From CAYZFD01 sp964477735 (GTDB lineage: Bacteria > Bacteroidota > Bacteroidia > Flavobacteriales > Flavobacteriaceae), in the NCBI GenBank assembly GCA_964477735.1, contig CAYZFD010000062.1, forward strand, positions 1 through 7,499: a stretch of 7,499 nucleotides of DNA. The letters run 5' to 3'. Position 1 is the first letter of the stretch; every line of letters begins with the position of its first letter. The notes below the pieces were generated by a model. The model searched no databases. It saw only the letters and a list, made by a program, of their open reading frames with translations, and was not told the origin of the DNA. Shown here in pieces: positions 5,263 to 7,499 of the stretch. The position numbers were made by a program, and so were the translations under genes.

Positions 5263-7499
5263 TCATCGCAACTGGGCGTTGAATTCTTTTTCGAAAGTTT
5301 GAACGAGTCGCCTCATAACCTTGTCAACTTCCTTGTCTGTTAGGGTTTTGTGTGCATCCTGAAGGGTAAACGTAAGGCCGTATGATTTGCTGTTTTCAGG
5401 TAAGTTTTTTCCTTGATAAACATCAAAAAGTTGTACACTAGTCAATAATTTACGCTCTACTTTAAAGGCCGCTTCATGCAGCTCTTGAAAAGAAACTTTT
5501 GAGTCAATCAGAAGTGCCAAATCTCTTTTTACATCTGGTATTTTAGGAATTTCTTTGACTTTCAGTTCATTTACTGTCGATAATTCGAGCAACTCTTTCC
5601 AATGTATTTGTGCAGCGACCACCGCCTTTTCAATATCGTGCTGATTTAGTTTCGAAGGTGCAACATGCCCCAAAATTCCTATGGTCTTATTTTGGACTGT
5701 TAAGGCTATAGCGTCTTCCCATTCCTGATCCTTGAAGGGAGTTTCAGTTACAGACACTCCAATTCTACTCAAAAGACTTCCTACAACGCCTTTGATGTAG
5801 AAGAAATCACTAGGAATTGCTGAACTGTTCCAACCTTCGGTTTGTTGAGCTCCACAGGCCACCAACATCAACACTTTAGATTGCTGATACTTCTTTTGTC
5901 TTTTTTCATAAACATGCCCAAACTCAAACAAGTGAATGTTGTTTTTTCTTCTGTTTAGGTTATAAGAAACGGCCTCTAAACCACCAGGAATCAATGAAGT
6001 TCGCATCACTGATAGATCTTTGCTTAAGGGGTTTAGGATCCCAACAGCCGATGCGCTATTGACATACTCTGGTGTTGATAGAGAATTGCTCATCATTTCA
6101 CTGAAACCGATTGAGGTAAGAAAATCAGCCATTCGATTTTCGATTGTCGCATTGTTTTCAGCATGAAGATCGGGGAGGGACGACGTCATTTTTTCTGAAA
6201 AAACGATATTGTTGTATCCATAAACTCGAAGAATTTCCTCAATCACATCTACTTCACGCCGAACATCAACCCTATAATCTGGAACGAGAAGTCCAAGACC
6301 GGTTTCAGTTTCGCTGGCGACTTTAATGTCGAGTGAACGAATGATTTGTTTCACTTTGTCTTTAGGAATTTCTTCTCCAATCAAACGTTTCATGCGCTCG
6401 TAATTGAGCAACAACTTATGATCTTCGGTTTTCAAAGGAAATTCATCAACAATTTCACTTGTTATCTCGCCTTTGGCAAGCTCAACGATTAGGATGGCAG
6501 CCCGCTTGAGTGCGGTTTCAACCATATTGATGTCCACGCCTCGCTCAAAACGAAAAGAAGCGTCTGTGCTTAGACCATGACGTTTGGCTGTTTTTCGAAC
6601 AGAAACGGGATTGAAATAGGCACTTTCTAAAAATACTTTTTGAGTATTTTCGGTCACACCCGATGATAATCCTCCAAAAACTCCAGCAATACATAGTGGG
6701 GTGTCTCCATCACAAATCATAAGGTCTTCTGCATGGAGTTTTCTTTCTTCTCCGTCGAGTGTAGTGAACGATGTGTTTGAAGCCAATGTTTTTACACTGA
6801 TTTTATGGCTGCTTATGCTGTTGGCATCAAAAGCGTGTAGTGGCTGGCCGAGTTCGTGCATCACAAAATTTGTTACATCAACCACATTATTTTTTGGATT
6901 GAGTCCAATGGATCTTAACCTGTTTTGAAGCCAAGAAGGGGAGGGTTTCACTTCCACACCACTGATGGTTAATCCGCAATATCGAGGACACAGACTTGGA
7001 TTGGCAACTTCAACCTTAATGGGGAAACTGTTTGAAGTGATTCTGAAATTTGACAGGGCAGGCAAGTTCAGTGCTAATTCATTTTTTTGCATGAGTAATG
7101 CAGCCCGCAAATCTCTAGCCACTCCATAGTGACTCATGGCATCTGCTCTGTTGGGCGTGAGCCCAATTTCAAAGATTTCATCTTTTTCAATGTCAAAGAC
7201 CTTCGCACAGGGTGTTCCGGCTTTGAGTTTATTATCGAGAACCATTATGCCATCGTGATTGTCGCCCAAACCAAGCTCATCTTCGGCGCAAATCATACCT
7301 TGACTAATAGCATCTCGAATTTTACTTTTTTTAATGACCCACTCTTTTCCATCAGCATCATAAAGCTTGGTGCCTATGGTGGCCACTGCAACAGTTTGCC
7401 CAGCTGAAACATTGGGGGCACCACAAACAATTTGTAAGGGTGTTTCTTGCCCAACATCAACAGTAGTAATGCTTAGGCGATCAGCATTGGGGTGGGGTT
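5263..7499 (-). CDS. pheT: Phenylalanyl-tRNA synthetase beta subunit (N-terminus off the window)
   Basis: PheT pairs with PheS in the cytosolic alpha2-beta2 enzyme that charges tRNA-Phe. The frame stays open to the right edge, giving 744 residues in view; roughly the first 60 are missing compared with usual lengths near 800. The visible start, HPNADRLSITTVDVG then CGAPNV and GTKLYDADG, is the EMAP/OB-type tRNA-binding domain. The B3/B4 domain follows (about 7050-6545), which in this family edits Tyr-tRNA-Phe. Then come B5 (about 6480-6215, with DYRVDVRREVDVIEE), the catalytic-like core (about 6170-5890, with NPLSKDLSVMRTSL and FEFGHVYEK), and the C-terminal ferredoxin-like anticodon-binding domain (about 5548-5266, beginning IPDVKRDLALLID). 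A GTG at 7386 could look like a start, but homologous sequence continues upstream. pheS is not in view. The DUF2007 gene follows after 21 bp and is probably co-transcribed. Confidence 0.97.
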   Translation of the reverse strand, partial: PHPNADRLSITTVDVGQETPLQIVCGAPNVSAGQTVAVATIGTKLYDADGKEWVIKKSKIRDAISQGMICAEDELGLGDNHDGIMVLDNKLKAGTPCAKVFDIEKDEIFEIGLTPNRADAMSHYGVARDLRAALLMQKNELALNLPALSNFRITSNSFPIKVEVANPSLCPRYCGLTISGVEVKPSPSWLQNRLRSIGLNPKNNVVDVTNFVMHELGQPLHAFDANSISSHKISVKTLASNTSFTTLDGEERKLHAEDLMICDGDTPLCIAGVFGGLSSGVTENTQKVFLESAYFNPVSVRKTAKRHGLSTDASFRFERGVDINMVETALKRAAILIVELAKGEITSEIVDEFPLKTEDHKLLLNYERMKRLIGEEIPKDKVKQIIRSLDIKVASETETGLGLLVPDYRVDVRREVDVIEEILRVYGYNNIVFSEKMTSSLPDLHAENNATIENRMADFLTSIGFSEMMSNSLSTPEYVNSASAVGILNPLSKDLSVMRTSLIPGGLEAVSYNLNRRKNNIHLFEFGHVYEKRQKKYQQSKVLMLVACGAQQTEGWNSSAIPSDFFYIKGVVGSLLSRIGVSVTETPFKDQEWEDAIALTVQNKTIGILGHVAPSKLNQHDIEKAVVAAQIHWKELLELSTVNELKVKEIPKIPDVKRDLALLIDSKVSFQELHEAAFKVERKLLTSVQLFDVYQGKNLPENSKSYGLTFTLQDAHKTLTDKEVDKVMRRLVQTFEKEFNAQLR

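Noticed and set aside
7384..7386. GTG at 7386 as the start of pheT
   Set aside because: The same frame continues to the edge with typical PheT tRNA-binding-domain sequence (HPNADRL, CGAPNV), so this codon is internal.
1..7499. A novel defence, mobile or biosynthetic system
   Set aside because: Every sizeable open stretch is explained by core-type genes, and no repeats array, integrase, transposase or toxin-antitoxin pair is visible.

Overview
The window looks like ordinary core genome of a Bacteroidota bacterium, most likely Flavobacteriales. Three things point there. Base composition is AT-rich. Start codons lack Shine-Dalgarno sequences and follow A/T-rich leaders. The divergent intergenic region carries TAnnTTTG boxes, the -7 element used by the Bacteroidota primary sigma factor. 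Proteins also fit: a DUF4369-like lipoprotein, a YbiT/YkpA-type ABC-F protein with a degenerate second Walker A, and a DUF2007 protein. I see no transposase, phage gene, CRISPR array, tRNA or rRNA.

Layout. The left edge holds the 3' part of the SRP RNA (about 1-93, + strand). An SDR oxidoreductase (101-910) and a small-type transaldolase (922-1575) follow at once, 11 bp apart and probably co-transcribed. A perfect 11-bp hairpin (1603-1631) separates them from genes on the minus strand: a dodecin-family protein (1651-1851) and, upstream of it, a lipoprotein with a degenerate thioredoxin-like C-terminus (1921-3288). A 108-bp divergent promoter region (3289-3396) serves the lipoprotein and an ABC-F ATPase (3397-5019, +). 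The ABC-F gene converges, with only 3 bp between stop codons, on a DUF2007 gene (5023-5241, -). Upstream of that is pheT, the phenylalanyl-tRNA synthetase beta chain (5263 to past the right edge, -), whose N-terminus is outside the window.

Functionally this is mostly housekeeping: membrane targeting (SRP RNA), aminoacylation (pheT), probable ribosome-associated ATPase (ABC-F), pentose phosphate metabolism (transaldolase), and less defined proteins (SDR, dodecin, lipoprotein, DUF2007). The genes do not form one evident pathway, and I found no convincing undescribed multi-gene system. The points most worth a second look are proteins that kept a fold but lost canonical active-site residues: the ABC-F protein with one intact and one degenerate composite ATP site, the thioredoxin-like lipoprotein without CxxC, and the dodecin without the usual flavin-contacting Trp and Gln. 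A predicted leaderless promoter with an 11-bp-phased direct repeat in the divergent region is also notable.
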